A stretch of 64,000 bases of DNA from Pseudeuparius sepicola. Its lineage: Eukaryota > Arthropoda > Insecta > Coleoptera > Anthribidae. The DNA is taken from positions 143,628,257 to 143,692,256 of the forward strand of contig OY987298.1 in NCBI GenBank assembly GCA_963920635.1. The letters run 5' to 3'. A program made the translations under genes and the position numbers. Below the pieces are notes generated by a model. That model did not search any database. It was not told where the DNA came from and saw nothing but the letters and a program-made list of their open reading frames with translations. Below are positions 1-10,641 of the stretch, piece by piece (positions within the stretch are counted from its first letter, which is position 1; the number at the start of each line of letters is the position of its first letter).

Positions 1-309
1 AACTTTTTTGTCCCTCGATTTTTTCGTATGTAGCATCGTTTTCCAAAAAAAATCCGAAGTTTTAATTTTTTCCCGAAAACGAAGCGACCCAGGAAAAAAA
101 TCAACGGGTAAAATAGTTGTATTTTTAGTTGCTTTATTCAAATACAATTCTTAGATTTTAATAAAAAAGATTTTTTTTTACAAAATCTTAACAACTTGTA
201 TTTGGAAGCAATTCTGGACATAGGTTTATAGGAGCTTTTTTATTTTGACCCAAGGAATATTGCCTTAAATTTTTGCCGCATGGTTAGGATGTGTAAAGAA
301 GAAACTGAA
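1..309. other. No gene seen; AT-rich lead-in
   Basis: AT-rich sequence with long A and T runs. I see no coding frame, RNA gene or repeat here that recurs elsewhere in the window. Confidence 0.5.
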
Positions 310-565
310 AAATCTAATGCGTTCTATGCTTACTTACACTAAACTAGCTATGGACCTAATTTCAAATAGAGGTACCAAAACACCTACCCTGTTTGCTTTT
401 TAGAGTAACTTTTTTTAATAAAATGTTTGGCAATATACCATGTAAACTTGTCAAATTAAAGGGACATAACAAAAATATGCGTTTTATTTTATATTGGATC
501 TTAAATTCGCTATAACGGACCCATCGGCATGTTTTACAACATTGGTGTGTTAAACCTAGGGGGTG
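310..565. repeat. Dispersed repeat, partner of 58345-58505
   Basis: This stretch shares several blocks with 58345-58505: an opening block around CTAATGCGTT and TGCTTACTTACAC, a middle block around TTAAATTCG, and a closing block around CATGTTTT and GGTGT. The copy at 58 kb is shorter in the middle, so one copy has an internal indel. At 58 kb the block follows directly after another repeat that also occurs at 7245-7580. The two pieces are therefore probably parts of one longer element, split here and reunited there. No protein signature is visible. Confidence 0.6.
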
Positions 566-710
566 AAATTGTTCAATTAAAAATATCTACTTTAGTCCTC
601 CTATATACTTCTGCCACGCATCATTCTTGCCTTGCGGCAGCCACTCTTTCCCTGGACTTTCCAGAGGCATTTTCCGCGGAAATTCCGAGATAACCCATCA
701 AGGGGTGGGC
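566..710. other. Unassigned spacer
   Basis: Short moderately GC-rich spacer before the first copy of the 1.1-kb repeat. The 60-codon frame across 627-809 runs into that repeat and shows no domain, so I do not call a gene. Confidence 0.4.
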
Positions 711-1736
711 CACAACCTTCTCAAGCTTACAAGCCCTGTGCAAACATGTGGCAACGCCGCAGCGGGACGGTTCGACGGGTCTATGCAGTATAGAGCAGTC
801 TGCACTTAGTTTATCTTTTGTAATAAATGTTCAACCCTCTTTTTAATTATAATTAGATACATTTGTGAACTTTGTTTCAATAATAGGGTACCTAAGTAAG
901 TAGGGACGTTTGTTTAACAGACAATAAAATCAGTAACAAGTAACAAAATAAACACAGCAGTTTAAGTTTTTATAATAAGTACGATTCCTGGTGTGGATCG
1001 GTATATTTTCGACAAATAATATGGTAAATTTGGGCAAATAGAGGGGACTAAATTTTGTTGTAAGTCGAATTTCCCTTATGGTTAAATTTTCATAAAAATA
1101 CAAACAACGAACAGAGAACGACATGTTGTGATTGAAATGGCAGTTAGGGTCAATTTCATAATACATTCAACTAAATTATCTTTTGACTTTAACATTAGGT
1201 TAAGAAACTTTTGCAACAATATGAACATTGGATTGTTAGAAAGTTCCTTCAATTTTAAAGGGTACTTTAGTTTGTCTATGCAATTGGCCCTCAATCGTTT
1301 TATTCTTATATTTTCGTCCTTTGGAAAGCTCAAAACGAATACAAGTTGACCGCTTGCCGGCAAGCAAACAAAACCTAGCTACTTCAAGTTATTATTACGA
1401 TTTGACTTACATCCAGGTACCTTCCTAACTTCTAGCTTCCCTCGACGGTTCTAGGTATCTTGAGGCTTGAAATTATTGTAACTTTTAGAGAAATGTTTCA
1501 TTTCTTCACAGACAAAACAAATTTATAAAAATAACTGCCGCGCTGTCTGTTTCCACCCACAGACACACTGCCTCGTCGTAGCAATCTGGCGACGATAGCA
1601 CTACCCACGCTACACAAATTAATTCTGGTAAATTTCTTGTAAAATCAACTGACAGGGAGTGTCAGGGCACGCGACGTGGACCCGCATCCATTGTTGCCAG
1701 TTTCTCTACTTCAGGGCTTCCTCTAAAGTCGGCTGT
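711..1736 (+). mobile_element. 1.05-1.1 kb repeat family, copy A
   Basis: Begins at CACAACCTTCTCAAG and runs to AGTCGGCTGT. The same ordered sequence is seen at 5230-6305 and 25409-26550. Shared landmarks in order are ACAAGCCCTGTGCAAAC, CGACGGGTCTATG, TGAACTTTGTTTCAAT, AATTTGGGCAAATAGAGGGG, CAAAACGAATACAAGT and CTGGCGACGATAGCACTACC. This copy lacks the outer inverted termini visible in the 25.4-kb copy, and a hAT-like element starts 4 bases past its end. There is no long open frame, so it is probably a non-autonomous DNA element or an old fragment. Confidence 0.8.
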
Positions 1737-2238
1737 AGGCAGTGGCGTAACTACGGAAGGGTAGGCCCGTGTTCAAAATTTCAAGTGGGCCCCTGTGTTT
1801 TATTGTATGTTTGAAAGTGCGGTGTAACAATGACAAACATTGTACAGGATGTCTCATTTTCGATACTTTTGCAATACTTTATATTTATATTTGGAAATTC
1901 TTACCTCCTAGAAAAACCCGTGTACACCACGGAATTCTACATGAAAAAATCTATAACGGTCGATTTTTACCTTTTCAACAAGTTAGCGTATAACGGATAT
2001 ATAGGGGGGGTGCCTGAAAATGGCAAATTTTGAAAATCACCTTGTGTTTAAAAAAACTAACGAGGCCGAATGAAAATTCTGTATATGAGCCTTTCTTTTT
2101 ATGAAAAAGTAGGTCAGTGTCCCGAAAACCGCAACTCCCTATTTCTAAAAATAACCGAGAATAATGCACATTGCTCACTACAGGTCGAAAAACGACACTT
2201 TATAGGTCAAAATGTTGAATCGCCATGTACGTTCTGTA

Positions 2239-3462
2239 CAGGGTGATCCAAAATCGACGCCTCAGACCTACTGCGGGAACACAAAAACTGAAAATAAAAT
2301 TTCGAATAGTGGCTCTTAAATGGAATAGAATGAAAAATATGAAATATTTTCTATTCACTAGAATCGGTTTTCCGAAATCTAGCTAGCCATGAAAACAATT
2401 GCGATAGTCAGAAATTATTTAAGAGTAGATATGTTAGGGTGCCTAGCCTACTGCATCATTAAATTTGTTCGACTGGAGTATTTTTTAAATCTTTGAATTG
2501 TGCTTGTTACTGACTTTTGCTTTTATACTCTGTTACAAAAAATGTTGTTTAATATTCCAGTTGAAAAAAATTAAGGGTGCACAAGGCAACCTAACATTCT
2601 CTTAAATGAGGCGCTGAGAACCATAGCGGACCATCCCACAAAATTCTTAATATCCAAATAAGTACGGTCTTATGTAGTAAAATATACAATCTTTGATGCC
2701 AAAGCGGACCAAATGAGCCTTAGCTAGTCTACTACAGATGGCAGCACCAAAGAGGATGGTCCACATGGATTAGACTAGCAAAATTGAATAAATTATTTGT
2801 ATTTTTTGGGTTGAATAAAACCAAACAATATTTTTGATTTGTATTATTTGATCAATTGCACATAATAAAAAATAAATAAAATATATCCCAAGAAACAAAA
2901 CGGACTAACCCACACAAAATAAAAAAAAAGTGTATATCCTAAGAACCAAAACGGACTAACCCACACTAAATTTAAGAAAATATTGAAAATATATGTGTTT
3001 TTTGCTTAATCTATACTAATAAACCCAATTGTAAACGTTTAATTAAAATCCGGACACGATAATATGATTTATATGTCGGAGAAAAAAATCCCAAAAAAGT
3101 GGTAACTTAGAACTTGCAATAACTCCACTCCATACAACTTGTAATGGGGATGGTCCCTTCTGGTTCTAAACGCCTCATAATAATTTCTGACTATCAATTA
3201 TTGTAAATTTTGAACAATAAAAGATACAGAAAATCTTTCCCTATAAAAGTTGTGAGAATGATAAGGACTTTCAATATTTAGGAAAAAATGGTATGTTTCT
3301 GAGGGAAAATATTGATGACGTCACAGCGGCCATTTCCCCAAATAACAAAAAATCAAATTTTCGGTCATAATTGGGCCTTATAGTAGAATCCCTGTTCGAA
3401 GTTTTATTTCCAATTTTCGTGTTCCCGCAATAGGCTTGGGGCGACGAGTTTGGATCATCCTG
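2239..3462. mobile_element. TA-flanked inverted-repeat element nested in the hAT
   Basis: The ends are CAGGGTGATCC and GGATCATCCTG, each next to a TA (2237-2238 and 3463-3464). The inverted similarity continues inward for about 75 bases, including TGCGGGAACAC on the left and GTGTTCCCGCA on the right. The length of 1224 bp is mariner-like, but no transposase motif or open frame remains. The call is a Tc1/mariner-type non-autonomous element, younger than the hAT element around it. Confidence 0.75.
2884..2968. repeat. Two-copy tandem repeat of about 50 bp
   Basis: The block AAAACGGACTAACCCACAC occurs twice about 50 bp apart, each preceded by a TATATCC-AAGAA-like lead. It lies inside the nested TA-flanked element. 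Confidence 0.7.
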
Positions 3463-3769
3463 TAGGTACATTTACTCTTAAGTTATTATACATTTTTTGT
3501 ACTACCCCTGCATTTTTATTGTTGCGAAATTTCAATGGCCCTCTATGTAACCGATTAGGGATTCTGACTCGTCGGTTATTGCGCAGCACCACATCAATCG
3601 GCTCGCATCGGAAAAACCGAAATTTATGCGCCCTGCGTGAATCTTGGTGGCGGTGGGCCCCTAGCAGCTCTGGGCCCGTGTTCACCGCACACTCTGAACA
3701 CCCTGTAGTTACGCCACTGGCTGTAGGTGGGCGCTTGGACGCAGCTCGTTTCGCGTGCGTCGGCACGTG

Positions 3770-4080
3770 ACCCAGTTCGGCGGCACCACGTGACCCTGGC
3801 TGACCCCGGGGCGCCCCCTTAACGGCGAAAAACAATACCCGGAGCGATTTCCCGGCCGTTATAAATCCGGGGAAATGCCGACGGGCACGCGAATCCCCCG
3901 CAGAAGTATTAGTTTATTAGGGGATAGTTTTAGAGGTTTTAATGGGGGCGGTCACGATTTTTTCTTCGGTTCTCCGTGTTTTATGGCCCGGGAGGGAGGA
4001 AATGCGGCATTTCCTTCCACCTCGGCTGATTCGTGACGAATTTATTTGGGAAATATCGGATTTTATGGCGGAGCGTGCAA
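3770..4080. other. GC-rich, apparently single-copy island
   Basis: A GC-rich segment outside every repeat that I could match, with GGCCCGGGAGGGAGG and TATAAATCCGGGG-like stretches. There is no coding frame with a domain. It may be ancestral host DNA, possibly regulatory; this is inference only. Confidence 0.35.
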
Positions 4081-4334
4081 AGTCAGCAAATTGATGAATA
4101 ATAGGCTACAAATTAAACTAGTCTGCTTGTTAGGTAGATTGATAAATTTATCGGAAAAGTACGAATTTTTATGTTGACTTTTAACTATAATAAAGTGGAA
4201 CTTTGGTGGTGGAAATCGAATTGTTGGCAAGAAATGTAACAATTATGATATACTTGTGAAACTCCATGATTAGAAATTTTTCCAGATTCACTTTTGTCAC
4301 TCAGAGCTAAAGACCTATGCATAGAGCTGTTTTA
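4081..4334. other. AT-rich spacer, nothing recognised
   Basis: I see no repeat partner and no coding frame here. Confidence 0.4.
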
Positions 4335-4410
4335 ATAATAATCATATTAATAATAATAATTCTCACCCTCACAATACTCCAAACTAGGAGTACTTACCCC
4401 AGAAGCAACC
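4335..4410 (-). pseudogene. Fragment of Tc1/mariner-type transposase C-terminus
   Basis: Read on the minus strand this fragment translates to LEYCEGENYYYY, the same residues found at the C-terminal end of the transposase relic at 51720-52640. The DNA block TTCTCACCCTCACAATA is shared by both. Only this small tail survives here, with no termini visible. Confidence 0.6.
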
Positions 4411-4431
4411 ACATGCTTAAATGTATATTAG

Positions 4432-4471
4432 CACAGACCTACATAGCTTAGCGAAGCTATATAGGTCTGTG
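4432..4471. repeat. 40-bp near-perfect hairpin
   Basis: Arms CACAGACCTA and TAGGTCTGTG enclose further pairing (ATAGCTT / AAGCTAT) around GCG. It resembles a terminator stem, but there is no gene beside it and the U tract is missing. It is most likely a foldback scrap of a transposon. Confidence 0.75.
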
Positions 4472-5229
4472 ATATTAGGTATAATTATTAGATAATAAAA
4501 TAAAACCAAAGTATCTCTGGACGCTGATAAAACCCTGACAAACGCAGTTTGTAAATACTAAAATCGTCTTATACAATTAAGAGTCGCCTTTATTGTTATT
4601 TCTTGTGAAAAGTATTTTTCCAATAAATAATAGCACTTAGGTATTTGGGTATCAAGTCCAAATTTTGTATAACGAAGGTGGAATCTAGTACACCACATGA
4701 GTTATAAAAAATAAGTTCAGTGCCGAGATGTACTTAGGTATCTTTTGAAATAGGAAAATTAGCAACTCTAACACTGGCCGATGACTTGCGCGCACTGCAT
4801 ATTGAAATCGAATTCACTTTAATTCGAAATCTCGCCGCGCCACTTTGGAAACCTCTGATTCGTGTCCGAACCGTCCGCTCATTGCCACCGCCTTCTAAAA
4901 ACCGGTGGACTCTAGAGCTACCATCACGAAGCGTTATTAATTCCTGCGAGGCTCGCCCGCCGCGCGGAGTCGTGTCACAAACCTGCCACCAATAAAAATC
5001 CTGCTGTTCCGAGTTCCAGGCTCGTCATAGGTAATTGCTAGCCGATTTATTTCACGGCACAACGCAAGAATCAGGCACAACCGCCAAAAGATGATTCCCT
5101 CTATTCACTTGCTAATGGTAATAGACAGATTCTTTTCTAAATAACGTTAATTTCATGCCTAATTAAATTGTACAAAGGAGAAGTGTTGGTGGCAAAATAA
5201 ATTGAAAATATTTTTGGTGTGGGAATTGC
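4472..5229. other. Spacer including a GC-rich island (4780-5040)
   Basis: AT-rich DNA surrounds a GC-richer stretch at 4780-5040. The 69-codon frame at 4786-4995 has no domain, signal peptide or neighbour and is not called. No repeat partner was seen. Confidence 0.4.
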
Positions 5230-6305
5230 CACAACCTTCTCAAGCTTACAAGCCCTGTGCAAACATGTGGCAACGCCGCAGCGGGACGGTTCGACGGGTC
5301 TATGTAGCATAGAGCTGTCTGCACTTTGGGTTAGTTTATCTTTTCTAATAAATGTTCAACCTTCTTTTTAATTATAATTAGATACATTTGTGAACTTTGT
5401 TTCAATCATTGGGTACCTAACTAAGTAGGTACGTTTGTTTAACTGACAATAATAGCAGTAACAAGTAACAAAATATACACAGAAGAATAAGTATTTATAA
5501 TAAGTACGATTCGTGGTGTGGATAGGTACATTTTCGACAAATAATGTGGTAAATTTGGGCAAATAGAGGGGACTACATTTTGTTGTAAGTCGGATTTTTG
5601 TGAGAATTTTTCGCAAAGTGCGCCATCAGGCAAATGATGATTACCTATCTTCCCTTATGGTTAAATTTTCATAAAAATACACAACAAGCGAACAGAGAAC
5701 AGCATGTTGTGAAGGAGGGTAATCTCTTCTGATTGAATTGGCAGTTTCAACTAAATTATCTTTTGACTTTAACATTAGGTAAATAAACTTTTGCAACAAT
5801 ACTAAACAATGGTTGGATTGTTGGAAAACTCCTTTTATTTTAAAGGGTACCTACTTTAGTTTTTTATTTATTCTTAAATTTTCGTCCTTTGGAAAGCCCA
5901 AAACGAATACAAGTTGACCGCTTGCCGTCAAGCAAAGAAAACCTAGCTACTTCAAGTTATTATTACGATTTGACTTGAACTAAGTTTTAGCTTCCCTCGG
6001 CGGTTCTAGGCATCTTGAGGCTTGACATTGTAAAGGAACGATTCTTCACTTCGAACTTTTAGAGAAATGTTTCATTTTTTTACAAACAAAACACATTTAT
6101 AAAAAAGATGTGGCCAGCACTTCGGGCTGTCTGTGTCCACACTGCCTCGTCGTAGCAATCTGGCGACGATAGCACTACCCGCACTACACAAAGTAATTCT
6201 GGTAAATTTCTTGTAACATCAACTGACAGGGAGTGACAGGCCTGGCCGCGTAGACCCGCAAGCCATGTTGCCAGCTTTCTCCACTTCAGGGCTTTCCTAG
6301 AGTCG
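5230..6305 (+). mobile_element. 1.05-1.1 kb repeat family, copy B
   Basis: Direct-orientation copy of 711-1736. It opens with CACAACCTTCTCAAG, keeps GGCAACGCCGCAGCGGGACG exactly as in copy A, and ends after AGAGTCGATT. Relative to copy A it carries an extra block around GCGCCATCAGGCAAATGATG, which is also present in the 25.4-kb copy (as GTGCACCATCAGG). Copies B and C therefore keep sequence that A has lost. No outer inverted termini and no target duplication could be recognised. Confidence 0.8.
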
Positions 6306-7244
6306 ATTTTGCCAGTGCCCAGAGTATAAATCTAAGGCTGATATGCTTCCCAATGAATCACTAAAGAAGAATCTGCCTGACCCGTCGCTGATGACCGAAA
6401 ATGGACTTTAGATACACACCTCAGCTTTGTAGAAATTTTGCCATCATCTTCGAACACCCTGTAGATTGTCGAGAATAGCGTCGTAAAGTGCGTGATGAGT
6501 TACGAGGGACCCGCTGAGACCGAACGGGTTCCTCATCATATATACTAATGGCGTATTTCAAAAATTTACAACCTGTTTTTAGTTATTTGTATCATCCTTT
6601 AGCTCCTAAAAGCTTCGCAATCATTTCGAGTGGCTTCCTAAGTGAAAACTTCTCATAACAACAACGATAATTCATCGGACCATCAATGTTTGTTCCTATA
6701 CAGAGCTTTTTTCCACGTTCAAACGTCTACAAGCTCATATCGGTTACATCTCGTCGTCGCCCTCGGTTACCTATGCAGTAATTAACCGCATAGGGACATT
6801 TCCTGCCGTTTTAAAAACGATATAATCGCCGCATAATAAACATTTCTCCTGGGAAGAAATGTAGACCGTCTCAGCGCGCCACCTTGACGGCACGGGGCCG
6901 AACGCGGTGCCTTGAGGCACTCCGTAACATTTTAATGTTATGCTAATGCCGTGGACCAGTTTGATTTAGGGTGACACGAACGGGATTTTTCGGTGCAAGC
7001 CATCCGAGGTCACCCGCGGTTCCGAGAATTCGAGGAAGAACAGTGCACAGGCCGGCGCATGGGGCCCTATGTTTTATGGTTGTTTGCGAGGCGGTAATAC
7101 CGTGGTAAATAGTGTTGCTTGTCGGAAATGTTGAACGCGAAGATGTAGTGGAGACCTGCGCCAGAATATTATAAGGAGAAAGCGGCGCGTTTTTGTTCAC
7201 AGGTTGCTTAGATTTTAACACGTGCTTCTAATTCCTCGGTTTTT
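6306..7244. other. No gene seen
   Basis: Mixed-composition spacer. The 92-codon minus-strand frame at 6943-7221 has biased composition but no recognisable motif. No repeat partner was found by eye. Confidence 0.4.
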
Positions 7245-7580
7245 GTATGACCCGGACCGACACTATAAAAGACCCGAGCATGACGTCACATTTCATTGTT
7301 GTTTGCGGACTGGGGTGGCGCTACCCGACGAAAAAATGGCTACTTATTATAGGTTATAACAGGGGTAGTCTGTGGTGGTTATAGGTATGTCAGTTTCTGA
7401 CGTTTTGGATGTTCCATATTTTAAATATCCAGCTTTATTACCATATCCGTCCTTTTTAAGATCACGAATTCTCTTTGCGTTCAATATTTCGCAGTTTTGT
7501 CATATTAACAGAGCTTTTATAGGTAGATTTGTTTGTGATAACTTGAAATTTCCATGCTCATGAAGAAAATCGTATGCACT
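7245..7580. repeat. Dispersed repeat, partner of 57823-58165
   Basis: About 335 bp in the same order and orientation as 57823-58165. Shared blocks include AAAGACCCGAGCATGACGTC, GGACTGGGGTGGCGC, CGACTTATTATAGG-like sequence, AAATATCCAGCTTTATTAC and AGGTAGATTTGTTTGTGATA. The 63-codon frame inside is not conserved in the partner, so no protein is called. Confidence 0.8.
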
Positions 7581-7599
7581 GTAGGTATATCTACAGTGC
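7576..7599. repeat. Short perfect hairpin
   Basis: GCACTGTAG and CTACAGTGC face each other across six bases at the edge of the dispersed repeat. Confidence 0.7.
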
Positions 7600-7604
7600 T
7601 ATTC

Positions 7605-8290
7605 ATAAAGTTTGCACCATTTTTTTTTCGGGATATGTTGGAGCATATTGCGCCTAAAGAGTGTCTTGACGTTACAGCCCATGCCTGTCAAATTTGACAT
7701 TTAAAACTAACAATTGGAAAAAATTGGATTTGCCTTTGGAAATATCGGAAAAATGTGTTACATGCCAATTTTCCGAAAGATATCAGGTTATTTGTTTTTA
7801 TATGAACAATATCTCTTCAAATTGGTACACGATATTTTTCCATCAAAATAACTTAAGACATATTTCCTGGTTACTTTCTTACTATACTTTAATTTTAAGC
7901 TAAGTTCATACCCTGGGCCAGTGTTATAAAATTTGTACACAAAACACATTTACATTTTGAAATTGAGCGAAGCAAAATGATAAGGTACAGTTTTGTATTG
8001 AATTTTATGGTTTCAGTTTCAATTTCTGGAATATCAATTAAGAAAAAATCGAATATCCTTCTAAAAATTGGCATAGACGCACAATAATACAATACGAATA
8101 CATTTTCTTAATAACCTTTTCCGATTTCCAAGGTAAGACCCCATTTTTCCTATTTTTTATTTTAAATGTCATATTTGACAGGCATGGGCTGTAACGTCAC
8201 GACTCTCTTCAGGCGAAATGATGTACCCAAAACATGCACCAACGTAGCCCGAAATCAGATTTTCAAAAAATCTAATAATAATTTTTTTCC
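7605..8290. mobile_element. Inverted-repeat element with ~110-bp arms
   Basis: The left arm (about 7605-7720) and right arm (about 8155-8290) are inverted copies. Both contain GACGTTACAGCCCATGCCTG or its reverse complement, and both continue into TTTGACA and ATTTAAAA. About 430 bp lie between the arms. The small frames inside (7694-7903, 7895-8092) show no domain. It is probably a MITE or the remains of one. The outer boundaries are uncertain. Confidence 0.65.
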
Positions 8291-8411
8291 CATTTGGTGC
8301 AAACAGCATTGTATATCCTGTGGATGTTTCTAATTTTTGTTTACCTATTTCAATCCAACTAAATACAGTAGACGGTAATATTTCGCAAAGAAAAGATTTC
8401 GGAAAATTTCG

Positions 8412-8454
8412 CCCCCCCCCCCCCCCCCGCCCATAAATGCTGGCTACGCCACTG
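8412..8454 (-). mobile_element. hAT-type terminus beside a C homopolymer
   Basis: On the minus strand this reads CAGTGGCGTAGCCAGCATTT followed by a G-rich run (the C run at 8412-8428). The form recurs at 19974, where CGGGCGTAGCCAGGATTT leads into a G run next to a hAT transposase relic. It marks one end of a hAT-like element; I could not identify the matching end or a target duplication. Confidence 0.6.
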
Positions 8455-8697
8455 TCAGTATACAATACTCTCAATCGATAGGAAATTGAATTCTGAACAA
8501 AAATTGTCCTATGACATTTTATCCTGAAATCAAGAATGACGAAGCAATTGATGCTTTTTCAAATTCGTCAAGGTGACTATTATTTCATAAACAACATTCG
8601 TTTGTTTTATAAATGCCATCAAAATAGTGTCAAATTAAAGTTTTGCTAGTACACAGTTTACAGTTTGTGTTTTTTTGAGGGGGAAAATGCCTTTAAT

Positions 8698-9189
8698 CTT
8701 AGACAAGGGAGGGGAGAGTACGCGTAAGGTGTAATAGCAGAGAGTGTGCCCAAATATCAATGCGACGTCATAATTTGGTGCCAGACATCGTGTGTGACAG
8801 CAGGCTGAGCAGGCTTAGTTTTTGTGATTTTGTGCTCATCCGGACTGAAGACATTATTATTTTTGTGGCATCATAATCGTGTTTTGTTCAGCTTTTGGTT
8901 GCAAAAGTAGAGGTGAACAGAAAGTACCAGGAATAACCTTTCATTAGGTAAATATTTATAGTAAGTAAAATAGCTTCAAAGAAAAAAGACGTTGTATTAT
9001 TTGTATACCGCCTAAATCAACTAAAATTTTGTTGCTTGTCGAAATTAGGTATCTTTAAAAACCAACAGTAATGCTTTAGAGGCATTTTTTATTTTTTACC
9101 AGTCCCACGCGATACGCCACTGGTGGTGCCTAACTGGGAACACTCAATTTGGCCGGATTATGCGTTCTCTCTCCCCTCCCTTGTCTAAG
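8698..9189 (+). mobile_element. P-like element with 20-bp TIRs carrying a THAP exon
   Basis: A 492-bp element is bounded by perfect inverted termini, CTTAGACAAGGGAGGGGAGA at the left and its reverse complement at the right. The flanks CCTTTAAT (8690-8697) and CCTTTCAC (9190-9197) agree at six of eight positions, consistent with an aged 8-bp duplication, the usual length for P elements. Inside is a first-exon-like stretch of a THAP zinc-finger (8885-8944). P-element transposases have an N-terminal THAP domain, which supports the assignment. It is probably an internal-deletion derivative that kept exon 1. Confidence 0.75.
8885..8944 (+). pseudogene. THAP-domain first exon relic (P-like transposase)
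   Basis: The frame reads CSAFGCKSRGEQKVPGITFH, matching the start of the exon at 27547-27617 (CPAFGCKST...PGISFH). The Cys-x4-Cys spacing and following basic, Gly-rich stretch are typical of the first zinc ligands of THAP domains. The expected ATG is ATC here, and the codon after ITFH is TAG just before a GTAAAT donor-like site. The copy is therefore very probably dead. Confidence 0.65.
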
Positions 9190-9213
9190 CCTTTCACGCA
9201 TTCCGATAAATGC

Positions 9214-9268
9214 GATATGATGGAATGTTACAATGTAACATTGTTACAATGTAACATTCCATCATATC
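9214..9268. repeat. 55-bp near-palindrome
   Basis: Arms GATATGATGGAATGTTAC and GTAACATTCCATCATATC are perfect inverted copies around a 19-bp, partly self-complementary core. It lies 25 bp outside the THAP-carrying element and is probably an independent foldback remnant. Confidence 0.8.
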
Positions 9269-10289
9269 ACACTAATGTCATTAGTCCAAGAGTCGGCCGC
9301 ATGATTTCAACTCTCATAAGTTTATAGAATAAGATGTTATGTAAAATGTAGACAGCATATATCTTTACTTGAAGGGAGTATCTTGCCTCAGATAATATGG
9401 GCCCCATCATTGTTATTTAAAGAAGCTGTGGTTAATTTTTCATTTTTTAATAGGTACAACCCGTCCCATGAACATAATTACTACTTTTTCGCAAAAGTCT
9501 TTTGACAAATTCCAAAAGTGCTGTTTTAAAAATCGAAGAAGATGGTAAATTTCTTAACTGGGTCTTGTACTTTTCTCCAGTACCGAAAGAAACCTCGAAA
9601 ATCCGATATTTAACCAAATTTCCCGACTCCCGATATCCAAGTTTCGAGAAACGGGACGGTTGTAGAATTAGCGAAATTGACGGGAAATCCTGAGGAGCTC
9701 TTATAAATTGCGTGTTTTTTCTCATTTTTTAATTTTTCGGGGGCACCGGAAACATCTGCACCTCACTTGAAGACTTGAGGGAATCTTTAAAAATTCCGAC
9801 CCCAGAGCCCCGAGCCGAAATAACTTAGTTGTAGCTCGGCGAAAGGGGGCAATTTCTGACAGTTTACGGACTTTGGCTTTTAGGTGACGGGAAAATGCCG
9901 GCCAATCACGTAAAAAAGATGCGTCCCACCTGTGTTGGTCGTTTTTTTCGCCGAAAATCCTTAATAACTCGAAAACGAGAAATATTTACCTGAAAAAGTT
10001 TCTTTAAATATGTTGACCCGTTCTTCGGCCATCTCACCCTACCGTCAGATCTCCCGAAAAACGCGTTTGCAATTTTTTTTTCCAGCGCATCAAGCGGTAT
10101 ATGGCACTGGCTGTATAGCGGGACCATGGGATCCTTTTTTATTGTTGCTTTATGGGCTTTCTTTCCGATGGTACTTATTTTGTTCTATAATCATATCAGA
10201 GTAGATTTGCCTAAAAATTGACCGCAACTTTGTGACACATGTTATAAAATTAATAATAATTGTGAAAAGTAATAATGGCAATTTAAATT
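9269..10289. other. No gene seen
   Basis: The frames at 9447-9725, 9502-9693 and 9906-10127 lack domains and overlap one another on both strands. I saw no partner for this segment elsewhere in the window. Confidence 0.4.
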
Positions 10290-10600
10290 ATCGCCGGCCG
10301 CAACATCCACCGCAACCCCAATCTCCGACCGAGATATACGAGCGAAATAAAACATACCAGACAAATTTGATGCCATACCGCAGATAAGTCGCTTGCCCCG
10401 CTTCCACCGTATCTCCAGGCGGCTTTGGTTTTATTGCGACTTTTTCTCGGATGCGACGGCGCGGGACGCGGGGCCTTATCGGCGCGCGCGCATATGCGCG
10501 CTCGCATTATTATTGCCGGTTTAATCGGTCGGGCGCGACTTAATGGCCTCGCAATAAATTACGGGCGGACGCTGCGGCGATTGCCGGCCGAGCCAATCTC
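10290..10600. other. GC-rich, apparently single-copy island
   Basis: Rich in CGGCGCGCGCGCATATGCGC-like CpG sequence. The frames on both strands (10283-10507, 10425-10751) are by-products of high GC. A conserved host element is possible but not shown. Confidence 0.35.
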
Positions 10601-10641
10601 GAAGAAGCTCCGAGCATCGACTGACGTATTACCTAATAGGA

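Larger units (their letters stand above)
1740..3719. mobile_element. hAT-like DNA transposon with 8-bp TSD (non-autonomous)
   Basis: A 1980-bp element starts with CAGTGGCGTAACTAC and ends with the exact reverse complement, GTAGTTACGCCACTG. It is flanked on both sides by GCTGTAGG (1732-1739 and 3720-3727), a perfect 8-bp duplication. CAGNG-type ends with 8-bp duplications fit the hAT superfamily. Sub-terminal GGGCCCGTGTTCA-like blocks lie near both ends. There is no transposase frame, so it would need an enzyme supplied from elsewhere. A TA-flanked element at 2239-3462 is nested inside. It was inserted next to copy A of the 1.1-kb repeat. Confidence 0.85.

Noticed and set aside
3455..3835. 126-codon minus-strand frame
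   Set aside because: It spans the end of the nested element, the hAT terminus and host flank, so it is a junction artefact.
4432..4471. Rho-independent terminator
   Set aside because: No U tract, no gene beside it, and the sequence is eukaryotic.
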